Shown here: positions 17,722-26,055 of the stretch, piece after piece
Layout: each line of letters begins with the position of its first letter
Position numbering within the stretch: the first letter of the stretch is position 1
Source of the DNA: Amycolatopsis deserti
GTDB lineage: Bacteria; Actinomycetota; Actinomycetes; Mycobacteriales; Pseudonocardiaceae
NCBI RefSeq assembly: GCF_014653945.1
Contig: NZ_BNAU01000004.1
Span: forward strand, 434,001 to 498,000
Length of the DNA: 64,000 nt
Reading direction: 5' to 3'
Notes under the pieces: model-generated
What the model was told of the DNA's origin: nothing
The model's input: only the letters and a program-made list of their open reading frames with translations
Databases searched by the model: none
Program-made: the position numbers and the translations under genes

Positions 17722-18611
17722 GGGTGTTCCGGCCTTTCGAGGAGTTCGGTGATCTCGGCGGCGGCACCGGCGTCGAGCAGGCCGGCCGCTTCGGCTCGCT
17801 GCGCGGTGCGCCGGGCGAGGGAGGTGTAGGCGGGCACGATCGCGGGCTCGGTGGCTTCGAGCACGCCGAGGTGCTTGCGCAGCGTACCGGTGTCACCGCG
17901 GGCGACCGGACCGGTCAGCGCCCGGTCGCCGTGGCGCAGCGCGTTGTCCAGCGCCGCCGACAGCAGCGGGCCCAGCATGCGCTCGGCGTTGCCGATTCCC
18001 GCGCCACGCAACAGGTCCGCGCAGTCGTCGACGAGCGTGATCAGGTGGTTGGCGCCGTGCGCGAGCGCCGCGTGGTAGAGCGCGCGGGCGGCTTCCGGGA
18101 CGCGCACCGGTTCCGCGCCCATCTCGACGGTCAGCGCCTCGCCGACGCTCCACGCGGCCTCGTCCCCGGCGGTGGCGGTGACACCGACGCTGCAGGCGGT
18201 CAGCCGGTCCAGGTCCTCGGAGCGGCCGGTGAAGGTCATGACCGGGTGCAGGGCCAGCGGCAGCGCGCCGGCTTCGGCGGCCGGGGCGAGCACGTCGAGA
18301 CCGTGCGCGCCGGAGGTGTGGATGACGATCTGGCCGGGCCGCCAGGACCCGGTGGCGGCCAGGCCGCGGACCAGGCCGGCGAGTTCGTCGTCGGGCACGG
18401 CGAGCAGCACGAGGTCGGCGGTCGCGGCGACCTCGTCCGGCGGTTTCAGCGGGACGCCGGGCAGCATGCGCTCGGCGCGGGCCTGGGAGGCGGCGGAGAT
18501 AGCGGAGGCGGCGACCACGGTGTGCCCGGACCGGGCCAGCGCGGCGCCGACGACGCTGCCCACGCGGCCGGCGGAGATCACCCCGACGCCGAGCCTGGCG
18601 GGACGACTCAC
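17718..18611 (-). CDS. Rossmann-fold DUF2520 protein (Rv3603c-type)
   Basis: The 297-aa protein has an N-terminal NAD(P)-binding Rossmann domain (VGVISAGRVGSVVGAAL, then LVLLAVPDDEL) and a C-terminal helical DUF2520 domain (ALYHAALAHGANHLITLVDD). It resembles ketopantoate/6-phosphogluconate-type dehydrogenases. Its fixed place upstream of panC in many actinobacteria suggests a role in pantothenate synthesis, possibly as a ketopantoate reductase substitute, but that is inference. It is first in the pan operon. Confidence 0.85.
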   Translation of the reverse strand: MSRPARLGVGVISAGRVGSVVGAALARSGHTVVAASAISAASQARAERMLPGVPLKPPDEVAATADLVLLAVPDDELAGLVRGLAATGSWRPGQIVIHTSGAHGLDVLAPAAEAGALPLALHPVMTFTGRSEDLDRLTACSVGVTATAGDEAAWSVGEALTVEMGAEPVRVPEAARALYHAALAHGANHLITLVDDCADLLRGAGIGNAERMLGPLLSAALDNALRHGDRALTGPVARGDTGTLRKHLGVLEATEPAIVPAYTSLARRTAQRAEAAGLLDAGAAAEITELLERPEHP

Positions 18612-18718
18612 GGCGTGCCCCTGTGGACGCTCATGGCAGCAGAACTCCTCAGCTCGTTCCAGTCCCGCTCCTGGCGCGGGTACCGGACGACGGGGCGAGG
18701 GTAGCTCGCGGAAACGCC

Positions 18719-18756
18719 CCGGGTCGGCGGCAGGTGACCAGCTTCACCCGACCCGG
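18719..18756 (-). terminator. Hairpin after the PrsW-like gene
   Basis: CCGGGTCGG (18719-18727) pairs with CCGACCCGG (18748-18756) across a 20-nt loop, starting one base after the stop codon of the minus-strand PrsW-like gene. It is a probable terminator; the long loop lowers certainty. Confidence 0.5.
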
Positions 18757-18757
18757 T

Positions 18758-19891
18758 TCACCCGGTATGACTGCCTTCACCCGCCAGCCGGACCGCGTCG
18801 GCGCGGGAAGTGCGCAGCGTGTCGAGCAGTTCCCGCTTGCGCTGCTCGTGGTCCGGGGTCGCCTTGCGGCGGCGCAGGAACGCAAGCTCGGTCACGCTGG
18901 CCTGGTAGCGGGCGACGGCCTTCGCCGCGTCCCGCCCGGACTGCCGCCGGGCCTGGCGGCGCCACTCGCGGCGGCCGGCGAGCGTGGACAGCAGCTCGAC
19001 CTCGGACGGCGCGATCAGCCGCGCCTGCACCATGGCGGGCAGCGCGGCGGTGACGATGCGTTGTTCGCGGCGGCGGTGCAGGAGGACGAGCAGCACGACG
19101 GCGATGAACATCGGCACCATGATCAGGAAGTAGACGTTGAGGAACGTCTGTGCGCCGCCGAGGACCGCCGCGCCGTTCCACAGGGCGTGCAGCAGGACGG
19201 CGGCGAGGTAGGCGCCGAGCGGGGCGAGGATCTTGACGGTGCGGTTGTCGGCGCGGGCGGCGTAGCCGAGGCCGATGCCGGTGATGGCGGCGAAGAGCGG
19301 GTGCGTGAACGGTGACATCACGCCGCGCAGCACGAACGCGGCGATCACGCCGGTGCTGGTGGCGTCGCCGAAGCCGTAGTCGGCGAAGGCGCGGCCGAAG
19401 TAGTAGATGTTCTCGGTGAACGCGAAGCCGGCGGCGGTGAAGCCGGCGTAGACGACGCCGTCGATGATCCCGTCGAACTCGTCGGCGCGGCGGAGGAGGA
19501 TCGCGAGCACGAACGAGGCCTTCGCGGCCTCCTCGACGAGCGGGGCGGACAGGAGGGCGCTGAGCTTGCTGCCGCCGCCTTCGCCGAGCAGCAGGTCGCC
19601 CACGGTTTCGGCGGTGTTGTTGATCAGCAGGGCGGTGATCGCGGCGACGCAGGCGCCCCAGCAGAAGGCGACGAGGAGGAACTTCGCGGGCTCCGGCTCC
19701 CAGCGGTCGGCCCACAGGATGGTCGCCACGACGACCGCGACGGGACCCAGCGCCGCGGCGACGCCGATGGCCACCGCGACGGGCCCGACCTGCACGGTGA
19801 CCAGGCCGAGGACGGTCAGCCCGCACGCGGCCAGGACGACGAGGCCGAGCACGGGCAGGAGCACGGTGAGCCTGCGAGGGGGTGCCGTCAC
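18758..19891 (-). CDS. PrsW-family intramembrane metalloprotease
   Basis: The 377-aa protein has about eight or more membrane helices and the PrsW motifs VEEAAKASFVL (EExxK), AFTENIYYF (FxxxEN), SPFTHPLFAAITG and HALWNGAAV. PrsW proteins cut transmembrane regulators such as anti-sigma factors. The C-terminal ~80 residues are basic and cytoplasmic. The coding frame stays open far upstream, but that part is a GC-rich repeat. GTG 19891 (VTAPPRRLTVLL) is the last start before the first helix. No anti-sigma factor lies nearby. It is inserted between the pan and fol genes. Confidence 0.85.
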   Translation of the reverse strand: MTAPPRRLTVLLPVLGLVVLAACGLTVLGLVTVQVGPVAVAIGVAAALGPVAVVVATILWADRWEPEPAKFLLVAFCWGACVAAITALLINNTAETVGDLLLGEGGGSKLSALLSAPLVEEAAKASFVLAILLRRADEFDGIIDGVVYAGFTAAGFAFTENIYYFGRAFADYGFGDATSTGVIAAFVLRGVMSPFTHPLFAAITGIGLGYAARADNRTVKILAPLGAYLAAVLLHALWNGAAVLGGAQTFLNVYFLIMVPMFIAVVLLVLLHRRREQRIVTAALPAMVQARLIAPSEVELLSTLAGRREWRRQARRQSGRDAAKAVARYQASVTELAFLRRRKATPDHEQRKRELLDTLRTSRADAVRLAGEGSHTG

Positions 19892-20347
19892 AGCCCGGCA
19901 CTTTACGGTGACCGGTTCCGCGGGCGGGCCCCACCTCGCCCGGGCTTGGCGGGGGGCGCAGCGAGGTTGGTCGCCGGTGGGCGGGGGCGCCACACCGCAC
20001 GCATGACCGCGCCCAGCGACGCGGCGGCGACGCGGCGGCACGGCGGCAGGCAGCCCGGCGCGGCAGCGCGGTCGCACGGCGGCAGCGCGGCGGCAGCGCG
20101 GCGACACGGCGGCCAGGCAGCCCGGCGCGGCAGCGCGGCAGCCCGGCGGCAGCCAGCCCGGCGCGGCAGCCGCGCTTCCGGCAACCACCACAGATCGGCG
20201 GCTCCGGGCGCAAAGCGTTCCCGCCCGGCTGTCACCTTCGCTATCGGCGTGGCAGCTCGGCCCCTCCGGGCAACCACAGATCCGCGGCCTCGGCGCGGAA
20301 CCTTCCCGGCAGCCGGGGCAAAAGTTCCCTGCCCGGTGGTTGCCGCG
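19892..20347. other. Intergenic region filled with GC-rich repeats
   Basis: These 456 nt lie upstream of the PrsW-like gene and downstream of the coiled-coil protein gene. The region holds a tandem GC-rich array (20030-20175) and a diverged pair of about 90 bp: CAACCACCACAGATCGGCGG near 20182 and CAACCACAGATCCGCGG near 20271, each followed by a TTCCCG-containing block. No ORF here looks real. Confidence 0.6.
20030..20175. repeat. Degenerate GC-rich tandem array (GGCAGCGCGGC units)
   Basis: Short units of the type GCGGCAGCGCGGC and GGCAGCCCGGCGCGGCAGCG recur; the second occurs near 20048, 20121 and again shortened near 20155. The pattern is that of slippage-driven expansion. It creates spurious open frames on both strands. 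Confidence 0.6.
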
Positions 20348-22192
20348 TCAGTCTTCGGCTCGGCGGCGGCGTCGGGGGGTTGCCGATTTGCCGTTGGCCG
20401 CCAGTAGTTCGCTCACCGAACGGCCCGCCGAGTGGGATCCGGTGTCCTCCTCCACCGCGGCGCGGCGGCCGCGTGAGGTTTCCGGCTCAGGCTTCGCCCG
20501 GCGGCCGGTGCTCGTGGGGGACGGTGGCTCCTCCTCGGGGCGGTGGCGGCGGCCCGACGAGCCGGATGCCTCGGCCGAGCGGCGCCCCGAGATCGCGGCG
20601 GCGGAGCGGTACCCGCTCGACTCGGCCGACCGTCGGCCGGCGAGCGCGGCACCCGCGGCCGAACGGCGCCCCACGGGCTCCTCGTCCCCGGCAGCAGTAC
20701 CCGCCGCCGAGCGGCGCCCCACGGACTCCTCATCCCGGCCGAACGCACCCGTCGCCGAGCGGGGGCCCACGGACTCCTCGTCGCCGCCAGCAGAGCCTGC
20801 GGCCGAGCGGTGGCCCACGGGCACCTCGTCCCCGCCCAGCGCAGCGGCCGAGCGGCGGCCCACGGACTCCACCGTCTCGGCAGGAGCCGCTGAGCGGCGG
20901 CCGGCGGGCACCTGGTCCCCGCCGAGCCCAGCACTCGCGGCCGAGCGGCGGCCCGCGGACTCCACGTCCCCGGCCGGAGCACCCGCCGAGCGGCGGCCGG
21001 CGGGCGCCTCGTCCTCCTCCGCGCGTCGGCGACGGCCACCTGGCCTGCCCTGCTGCGCCAGCCGTCGGACCTCGACCGGCAACGTTTCGTTGACCACGGG
21101 GTGGTCCTCCGGCACCGCGACCACCGGCTCGGGCTCGACCACCGGCTTCGCGCGCGGCGGCTCAGGCTTCACCACCGGCTCCACGCGCGCCGTCTCCGCA
21201 CGCGGCGGCTCGGGCGTCACCGGCGGTTCCACACCCACCGGCTCGGGCTTCACCGGTCGCGTCACGCGCGTGGGAAAGGCCGCCGACAGGTCCCTCGCCG
21301 AGCGTTCGGCTCGCGGGGTCCAGTCCGGGGCGACCGCCTTCGCCACCTGCGTCGGTTGCTCGACCCGCGGCGGCTCACGCTTGACGGGCGCCGTCGCGTT
21401 GGCCGGGCGCAGCCGCTCGGGCCGGCTGGGCGCGGGACGGCTCGGCTCGACCGGCCGGGCCTGCGGGCGTTCCGCCTTCTTCGCCGCCGGCTGGACGCGT
21501 GTGCGCTCCGGATCGGCCGGCTCGGCGCCCGCGACCCGGCGGACGGGAAGGTCCATCGACACCTCGGGCCGCCGCGGCTCCGGCGCGCTCGGACGGCCAC
21601 CGGTGCGCACCGGCTCCTTCTCCCGCACCCGCTCGATGAACTCGGTCGGCCGGTCGGTGATCTCCCGCTTCTTCGCCGCGGTGAGCTGCGGCGGCTGGCT
21701 CGTGCCGGACTCGACGACCCGCTGCTCCTCGCGCAGCGCCCGCATCCGGGTCGCCTGCGCGGTCAGCGCGACGCGCTCCAGCAGCACCTCGCCACCGAAG
21801 AGGCTCTGCAGATTGTCCCGCAGGGACGCGATTTCCGAGCGCAACGCGTCCAGTTCGCTGCGGGACTCGGACTCGATCCGTTGCCGCGTCTCGGCTTCGA
21901 CCTCCAGCTCGAACTCGCGCCGCGCGGCGATCTCGCGTTCGAGCTCCAGCTCGTAGACCTCCTGCGCCTGCGCGACGGCCTCCTCGGTGGTCGACGCCTG
22001 GCGGCGGTAGCGCACGGCGAGGAAGGCGCCGATCAGCGCTGCCCACAACGCGGCGACGATGCCCAGCCGCATGTAGCGGACGTCGTCTGCCAGTACCAGC
22101 GGAATCGTGGCGCCGACCGCGAGGACGAGGCCGATGAGAAACCACGGCCCGCCCACGACGCGGCCGCGCGTCTCGTCACCCTCGCCAGTCAT
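20348..22192 (-). CDS. Coiled-coil membrane protein with a repeat-rich C-terminus (position of Rv3604c; possibly DUF6779)
   Basis: The 614-aa protein has two membrane helices near the N-terminus (about residues 17-36 and 43-61). A coiled coil (about 70-145, rich in Glu/Arg with EVYELELEREIAARREFEL) follows, then a long disordered Pro/Arg/Glu tail. The tail contains about eight copies of a 14-18 residue unit such as VGRRSAAGTAAGDEEP. It occupies the place of Rv3604c, a membrane protein rich in Ala, Arg and Pro. ATG 22192 is chosen because a TACGGT -10 box ends 7 nt before it; GTG 22201 is the alternative. No biochemical function is known to me; a cell-envelope or division scaffold would be a guess. 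Confidence 0.75.
   Translation of the reverse strand: MTGEGDETRGRVVGGPWFLIGLVLAVGATIPLVLADDVRYMRLGIVAALWAALIGAFLAVRYRRQASTTEEAVAQAQEVYELELEREIAARREFELEVEAETRQRIESESRSELDALRSEIASLRDNLQSLFGGEVLLERVALTAQATRMRALREEQRVVESGTSQPPQLTAAKKREITDRPTEFIERVREKEPVRTGGRPSAPEPRRPEVSMDLPVRRVAGAEPADPERTRVQPAAKKAERPQARPVEPSRPAPSRPERLRPANATAPVKREPPRVEQPTQVAKAVAPDWTPRAERSARDLSAAFPTRVTRPVKPEPVGVEPPVTPEPPRAETARVEPVVKPEPPRAKPVVEPEPVVAVPEDHPVVNETLPVEVRRLAQQGRPGGRRRRAEEDEAPAGRRSAGAPAGDVESAGRRSAASAGLGGDQVPAGRRSAAPAETVESVGRRSAAALGGDEVPVGHRSAAGSAGGDEESVGPRSATGAFGRDEESVGRRSAAGTAAGDEEPVGRRSAAGAALAGRRSAESSGYRSAAAISGRRSAEASGSSGRRHRPEEEPPSPTSTGRRAKPEPETSRGRRAAVEEDTGSHSAGRSVSELLAANGKSATPRRRRRAED
20575..20995 (-). repeat. In-frame repeats encoding VGRRSAA-type units
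   Basis: Within the coiled-coil protein gene, units of about 42-57 bp carrying GCCGAGCGGCGSCCC recur about eight times with variable linkers (GDEES, GDEEP, AETVES). Unit lengths stay multiples of three, so the reading frame is kept. This is likely length-variable between strains. Confidence 0.7.
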
Positions 22193-22261
22193 GACCAACA
22201 CCGTACCCGCTAGTTATGCGTCTGAGACCTAGTTGGTACTTCGAGCGGTCGGTTCCCCGCG

Positions 22262-22723
22262 TTAACCGGTCGGGTGATGATCGGGATCACTTTCGTCGTC
22301 TTCCGGCGTGCGGCAGCAGTGCTCCAGCCACAGCGCCGCGGCGATCAACATGGCCGCGCACACCGCCCCGATGGCGACGCTGCGGAGGTCGCTCGACGCC
22401 GCGGCCAGCTCCGACGCCCGCGGGATCAGCGCGCCGGCGATCCCGGCACACGCGCCGAGCATGATCGCGCCGAGGAGCGAGGAGGCCTTCGCGAGCGCGA
22501 CCGTGCGCGCCGCCGAGACCGCGTTGACGAGCCGGCCGGACCGGACCCGGGACCGCATCGTGAACGCCAGTGCGACTTCGATCACCGCGAGCACGAACAA
22601 CGTGATGCCGACCGGCCGGGGCACGCGGGGCAGATCCCCGTAGGCGAACCGGAACAACAGGTACGCCACCACGAGCCCGATCAGCCCGGCGATCACCAGT
22701 TCACGGGGCCGGGTGAAGTGCAT
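22262..22723 (-). CDS. DUF3180 membrane protein (Rv3605c-type)
   Basis: The 153-aa protein has four predicted membrane helices (about residues 10-28, 38-55, 80-100 and 115-133). The RPRELVIAGLIGLVVAYLL start and the basic loop after helix 2 fit the DUF3180 family, conserved beside the folate genes in actinobacteria. The role is unknown. ATG 22723 follows TACCGT by 6 nt, so the mRNA is probably leaderless. The MerR gene at 22785 separates it from folK, so it no longer shares the folate transcript. Confidence 0.85.
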   Translation of the reverse strand: MHFTRPRELVIAGLIGLVVAYLLFRFAYGDLPRVPRPVGITLFVLAVIEVALAFTMRSRVRSGRLVNAVSAARTVALAKASSLLGAIMLGACAGIAGALIPRASELAAASSDLRSVAIGAVCAAMLIAAALWLEHCCRTPEDDESDPDHHPTG

Positions 22724-22755
22724 ACCGCCACGGTACCCAGGTGATCGTGGCACAG

Positions 22756-22779
22756 TTGACTCTCCACTGGCTGGAGGGT
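22756..22779 (+). promoter_or_regulatory. MerR-type dyad before the MerR gene
   Basis: ACTCTCC and GGAGGGT (22759-22765 and 22773-22779) form a dyad next to TTGACT (22756-22761), as in MerR-family operators. The right arm also contains the ribosome site GGAGGG for ATG 22785, so bound regulator could block both transcription and translation. A -10 box at the usual 19-bp spacing would fall on the start codon, so autoregulation rather than classical activation is likely. Confidence 0.5.
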
Positions 22780-22784
22780 TGAGC

Positions 22785-23714
22785 ATGGGACGCGCGGACG
22801 GGACGTTCACCATCGGCGAGCTGAGCCGGCGGACCGGGTTGCCGGTCAAGACCATCCGGTTCTACTCCGACGAGGGGCTGCTCCCGCCCGCCGACCGCAC
22901 GAGTTCCGGCTACCGGCTCTACGACGTCACGGCGATGGCCCAGCTGGAACTGATCAAGACGCTGCGCGAACTCGGCCTGGGTCTGGCCGACGTGTCGGCG
23001 GTGCTGGCGCGGGAGACGAGCGTCCCCCGCCTGGCCCGCCGGCACATCGACGCGCTCGACGAGCAGATCCGCAGGCTGCGGCTGCGGCGCGCGGTCCTGC
23101 GTGCGGTCGTGAAACGCGAATCCGAGCTGGAGGAAGTGAAGCTGATGAACAGGCTGGCGGCGATGTCCGACGAAGAGCGGGCCCGCCTGCTCGACGAGTT
23201 CTGGCACGAGGTGACCGAGGGCCTGCCCGTCGACGCGGAGTTCTACGAGCGGATGCGCACGGCGAAGCCCGCGCTGCCCGACGATCCGTCGCCCGAGCAG
23301 CTGGAGGCGTGGATCGAGTTCGCCGAGCTGATCCAGGATCCGGAGTTCCGCGCGGTGACCCGGCGGATGAGCGAACGGCACGCCGACGACCTGCGCGCCG
23401 GCACGGCGACCGTGCCGGCGCAGTCGGAGTGGATCGAGTGGAGCGAGCGGGCGCACAAGGCGCTGGAGGCCGGGCTGCCGCCGGATTCGCCGGAGGGGCG
23501 CGAGCTGGCCGACGACATCGCGCGCGCGTGGGCGGCGGAGGGGCAGGATCCGGGTGATCGCGCGTTCCGGAATTCGGTGGCGGACCGGATCGCGGTCGGG
23601 ACCGATCGGCGGGCCGAGCGGTACTGGCAGCTGATGGCGATCATGAACGGCTGGCCCGAGGTGCCGACACGGGTGCCCGCGGTGGAGTGGCTGACGGCGG
23701 CGCTGCGCGCCTGA
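22785..23714 (+). CDS. MerR-family transcriptional regulator
   Basis: The 309-aa protein has an N-terminal MerR helix-turn-helix (TFTIGELSRRTGLPVKTIRFYSDEGLLPPADR), wing and dimerisation coiled coil, up to about residue 115. It then has a long C-terminal helical domain of about 190 residues with many Trp and acidic residues and no cysteine metal site, so it probably senses an organic ligand or a partner protein. ATG 22785 has GGAGGG at 6-nt spacing. It is divergent from DUF3180 and convergent with folK, an insertion relative to the mycobacterial order. Confidence 0.88.
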   Translation: MGRADGTFTIGELSRRTGLPVKTIRFYSDEGLLPPADRTSSGYRLYDVTAMAQLELIKTLRELGLGLADVSAVLARETSVPRLARRHIDALDEQIRRLRLRRAVLRAVVKRESELEEVKLMNRLAAMSDEERARLLDEFWHEVTEGLPVDAEFYERMRTAKPALPDDPSPEQLEAWIEFAELIQDPEFRAVTRRMSERHADDLRAGTATVPAQSEWIEWSERAHKALEAGLPPDSPEGRELADDIARAWAAEGQDPGDRAFRNSVADRIAVGTDRRAERYWQLMAIMNGWPEVPTRVPAVEWLTAALRA

Positions 23715-23722
23715 CGCCAGGG

Positions 23723-24211
23723 TCAGCGCGGGAAGGGGTGCAGCAAGCGGACCGAGTTGCGGTCGGATTGCGGGCGAGCCCGCAACAGGTCCCGGACCGG
23801 TCCGTGGCCGGGCAGCACCGCGTCGGGGTCGATTTCCAGCCACGGGATCAGCACGCTGGCGCGCTCGGGCGTGCCCGGATGCGGCAGCAGCAGCTCCGGG
23901 TCGTCCGAGCGCACTCCGTCCACCGTCACCACGTCGACGTCCAGCGTGCGCGGCCCCCACCGCACCTCGCGCACCCGGCCGGCCCGGCGTTCCAGCTCCT
24001 GGCCCGCCCGCAGCCACGCCCACTCGTCCCGCTCGGGATCGTCCACAATGCACACCGCGTTCAGGAAGTCCGGCTGGTCCACCACACCCCACGGTTCCGT
24101 TTCGTACACACTGGACACCGCGACCACGGCGGAACCCAGCGAGTCCACCACGGACTTCAGGTACGCCAACCGGTCGCCGAGGTTCGAGCCCAGCGACAGG
24201 ACCGCCCTCAC
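23723..24211 (-). CDS. folK: 2-amino-4-hydroxy-6-hydroxymethyldihydropteridine pyrophosphokinase
   Basis: The 162-aa HPPK transfers pyrophosphate from ATP to the pterin alcohol in folate synthesis. VLSLGSNLGDRLAYL at the N-terminus and RWGPRTLDVDVVTVDG with LLPHPGTPERASVLIPW are the family signatures. GTG 24211 overlaps the folB stop (GTGA). It is the last gene of ftsH-folE-folP-folB-folK. Confidence 0.96.
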   Translation of the reverse strand: MRAVLSLGSNLGDRLAYLKSVVDSLGSAVVAVSSVYETEPWGVVDQPDFLNAVCIVDDPERDEWAWLRAGQELERRAGRVREVRWGPRTLDVDVVTVDGVRSDDPELLLPHPGTPERASVLIPWLEIDPDAVLPGHGPVRDLLRARPQSDRNSVRLLHPFPR

Positions 24212-24570
24212 ACACGCTCCCGGTGCACGGTCACGGCCACGTCCTGGAAGTTCAACGGAATCGGCGCGGACGGCTTGTGCACGGTCACCTCGACCGCGGA
24301 CAACCGCGAATCCTTGAGCACCTCGTCGGCGATCCGGCCGGCCACGCTCTCGATCAGGTCGTACGGCTCGCCGCCGACGATGTCCGCCGCCAGCTGGGCC
24401 AGCTCGCCGTAGTGCAGCGTCTGCGTCAGGTCGTCGGAAGCGGCGGCGGGCGCGAGGTCCAGCCACGCCACGATGTCGACGACGAAGTCCTGCCCGTCCC
24501 GCTTCTCGTGCTCGAACACCCCGTGCCGCCCGAACACACGCAGCCCGGTGAGCGTGATCCGGTCAGGCAC
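24208..24570 (-). CDS. folB: Dihydroneopterin aldolase
   Basis: The 120-aa enzyme converts dihydroneopterin to hydroxymethyl-dihydropterin and glycolaldehyde. The sequence has GLRVFGRHGVFEHEKRDGQDFVVDI with the catalytic-site Glu, and the C-terminal KPSAPIPLNFQDVAVTVHR. GTG 24570 lies inside the end of folP (8-nt overlap). The open frame upstream is folP read in another phase. Confidence 0.96.
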   Translation of the reverse strand: MPDRITLTGLRVFGRHGVFEHEKRDGQDFVVDIVAWLDLAPAAASDDLTQTLHYGELAQLAADIVGGEPYDLIESVAGRIADEVLKDSRLSAVEVTVHKPSAPIPLNFQDVAVTVHRERV

Positions 24571-25396
24571 GCCCGCGCCTCCACGCCGCGGCCACCGCGA
24601 CCGCGTCCAGCGACGCACCCACGTTGTGCACCCGCACGCCCCACGCCCCCTTCACCGCCGCGATCGCCGACACCGCCGCCGTCGCGTCCTCCCGGCCGTC
24701 CGGCGGGCGTGGCTCACCGTCGGCGTCCGCCAGCAGACTGCCCAGGAACCGCTTGCGCGAGGCGCCCACCAGCACCGGGAACCCCATGCCGAGGAACGTC
24801 TCGAGCCCGTTCAGCAGCGCCCAGTCGTGCTCGGCTCGCTTGGCGAACCCCAGACCCGGATCGATGACGATCTTCTCCGCCGCGACCCCGGCGGCCAGCG
24901 CCGCGTCGACTCGCGCCCGAAGCTCGCGCCGCACGTCCTCGACCACGTCGTCGTACCGCGCGAGCGCGTTCATGTCCTTGCTGTGCCCGCGCCAGTGCAT
25001 CAGCACCCACGGCGCCTGGCTGGTCGCGGCTACCTTCGCCATGTCCGGATCGGCCAGGCCACCCGAGACGTCGTTGATGATCTCCGCACCCGCGTCCAGC
25101 GCCGCTTCCGCGACCGCCGCGCGCGTGGTGTCCACCGAGAGGCGCAGGCCGTCGGCCGCCAGCGCGCGCACGACGGGCAGCATGCGGGCGATCTCGGTCT
25201 CGGCGTCCACTCGCGACGAACCGGGACGCGTGGACTCGCCGCCCACGTCGATGATGTCCGCGCCGCGCTCCCACATCTCGTGCGCGTGGGCCAGCGCGGA
25301 ACCCAGGTCGAGGTACCGGCCGCCGTCGGAGAACGAGTCCGGCGTGACGTTCAGGACGCCCATCACCAGACAGCGGTCCGGCACCCCGGTGGTCAT
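24563..25396 (-). CDS. folP: Dihydropteroate synthase
   Basis: The 277-aa enzyme joins p-aminobenzoate to the pterin pyrophosphate and is the sulfonamide target. [46 protein letters not shown] and GASRKRFLG mark the substrate loops and TIM-barrel sites. ATG 25396 overlaps the folE stop (ATGA). It is of the functional FolP1 type by intact loops 1 and 2. Confidence 0.97.
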   Translation of the reverse strand: MTTGVPDRCLVMGVLNVTPDSFSDGGRYLDLGSALAHAHEMWERGADIIDVGGESTRPGSSRVDAETEIARMLPVVRALAADGLRLSVDTTRAAVAEAALDAGAEIINDVSGGLADPDMAKVAATSQAPWVLMHWRGHSKDMNALARYDDVVEDVRRELRARVDAALAAGVAAEKIVIDPGLGFAKRAEHDWALLNGLETFLGMGFPVLVGASRKRFLGSLLADADGEPRPPDGREDATAAVSAIAAVKGAWGVRVHNVGASLDAVAVAAAWRRGRA

Positions 25397-26055
25397 CGAC
25401 GGCCCTTGATCAGTTCCAGCGCCTCCGCCCGGGAGGTCGCCGACGTCTGCAGCATGCCGCGCACCGCGGATGTGGTGGTGCGCGCGCCCGGCTTCCGGAT
25501 GCCGCGCATCGACATGCACAGGTGCTCGGCCTCGACCACCACGATCACGCCGCGCGGCTCGAGCTTGCGCACCAGCGCGTCGGCGATCTGCGAGGTCAGC
25601 CGCTCCTGCACCTGCGGGCGCTTGGCGTAGAGGTCGACCAGCCGGGCCAGCTTCGACAGGCCGGTGACCTTGCCGTGGCTGTTCGGGATGTAGCCGACGT
25701 GCGCGACGCCGTGGAAGGGCACCAGGTGGTGCTCGCACGTGCTGTACATCGGGATGTCGGTGACCAGCACCAGCTCTTCGTGCGACTCGTCGAAGGTGCG
25801 GGCCAGCACCTCCGCCGGGTCGGTGTACAGCCCGGCGAACATCTCCCGGTAGGCACGAGCGACCCGGGCCGGGGTGTCCCGAAGGCCCTCCCGGTCCGGG
25901 TTCTCGCCCACGGCCTCCAGCAGTTCACGCACCGCTTTCTCGGCGCGCGCCTGATCGAAGACCGGTCCCTCCCCGGGCGTCAGCTCACTGTCGATCTTGA
26001 CCGTCCTGCTCGTCGGAATTCCGCCGGTGCTGGCCCTGGCCCTCCTCGGAACCAC
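25393..26055 (-). CDS. folE: GTP cyclohydrolase I (start uncertain)
   Basis: The enzyme turns GTP into dihydroneopterin triphosphate, the first step of folate synthesis. The zinc and active-site residues are present: [28 protein letters not shown] and [10 protein letters not shown]. The homologous region begins at [14 protein letters not shown]. No ATG, GTG or TTG lies just before it. The nearest canonical start upstream is GTG 26055, inside ftsH, giving 220 aa. The next canonical start downstream (GTG 25932) would remove conserved sequence. In-frame ATC 25995 or CTG 25983 near the ftsH stop would give about 200 or 196 aa, close to mycobacterial FolE. Translation is probably coupled to ftsH. 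Confidence 0.93.
   Translation of the reverse strand: MVPRRARASTGGIPTSRTVKIDSELTPGEGPVFDQARAEKAVRELLEAVGENPDREGLRDTPARVARAYREMFAGLYTDPAEVLARTFDESHEELVLVTDIPMYSTCEHHLVPFHGVAHVGYIPNSHGKVTGLSKLARLVDLYAKRPQVQERLTSQIADALVRKLEPRGVIVVVEAEHLCMSMRGIRKPGARTTTSAVRGMLQTSATSRAEALELIKGRR

Noticed and set aside
19892-20191. 100-residue N-terminal extension of the PrsW-like protein
   Set aside because: The frame is open only because it crosses the GC-rich tandem array; the translation is Ala/Arg/Gly/Pro repeats with no ribosome site.
20340-21956. 538-codon plus-strand frame over the repeat-rich protein gene
   Set aside because: It is generated by the complement of the VGRRSAA repeats; the minus frame has membrane helices and a coiled coil and is the believable one.
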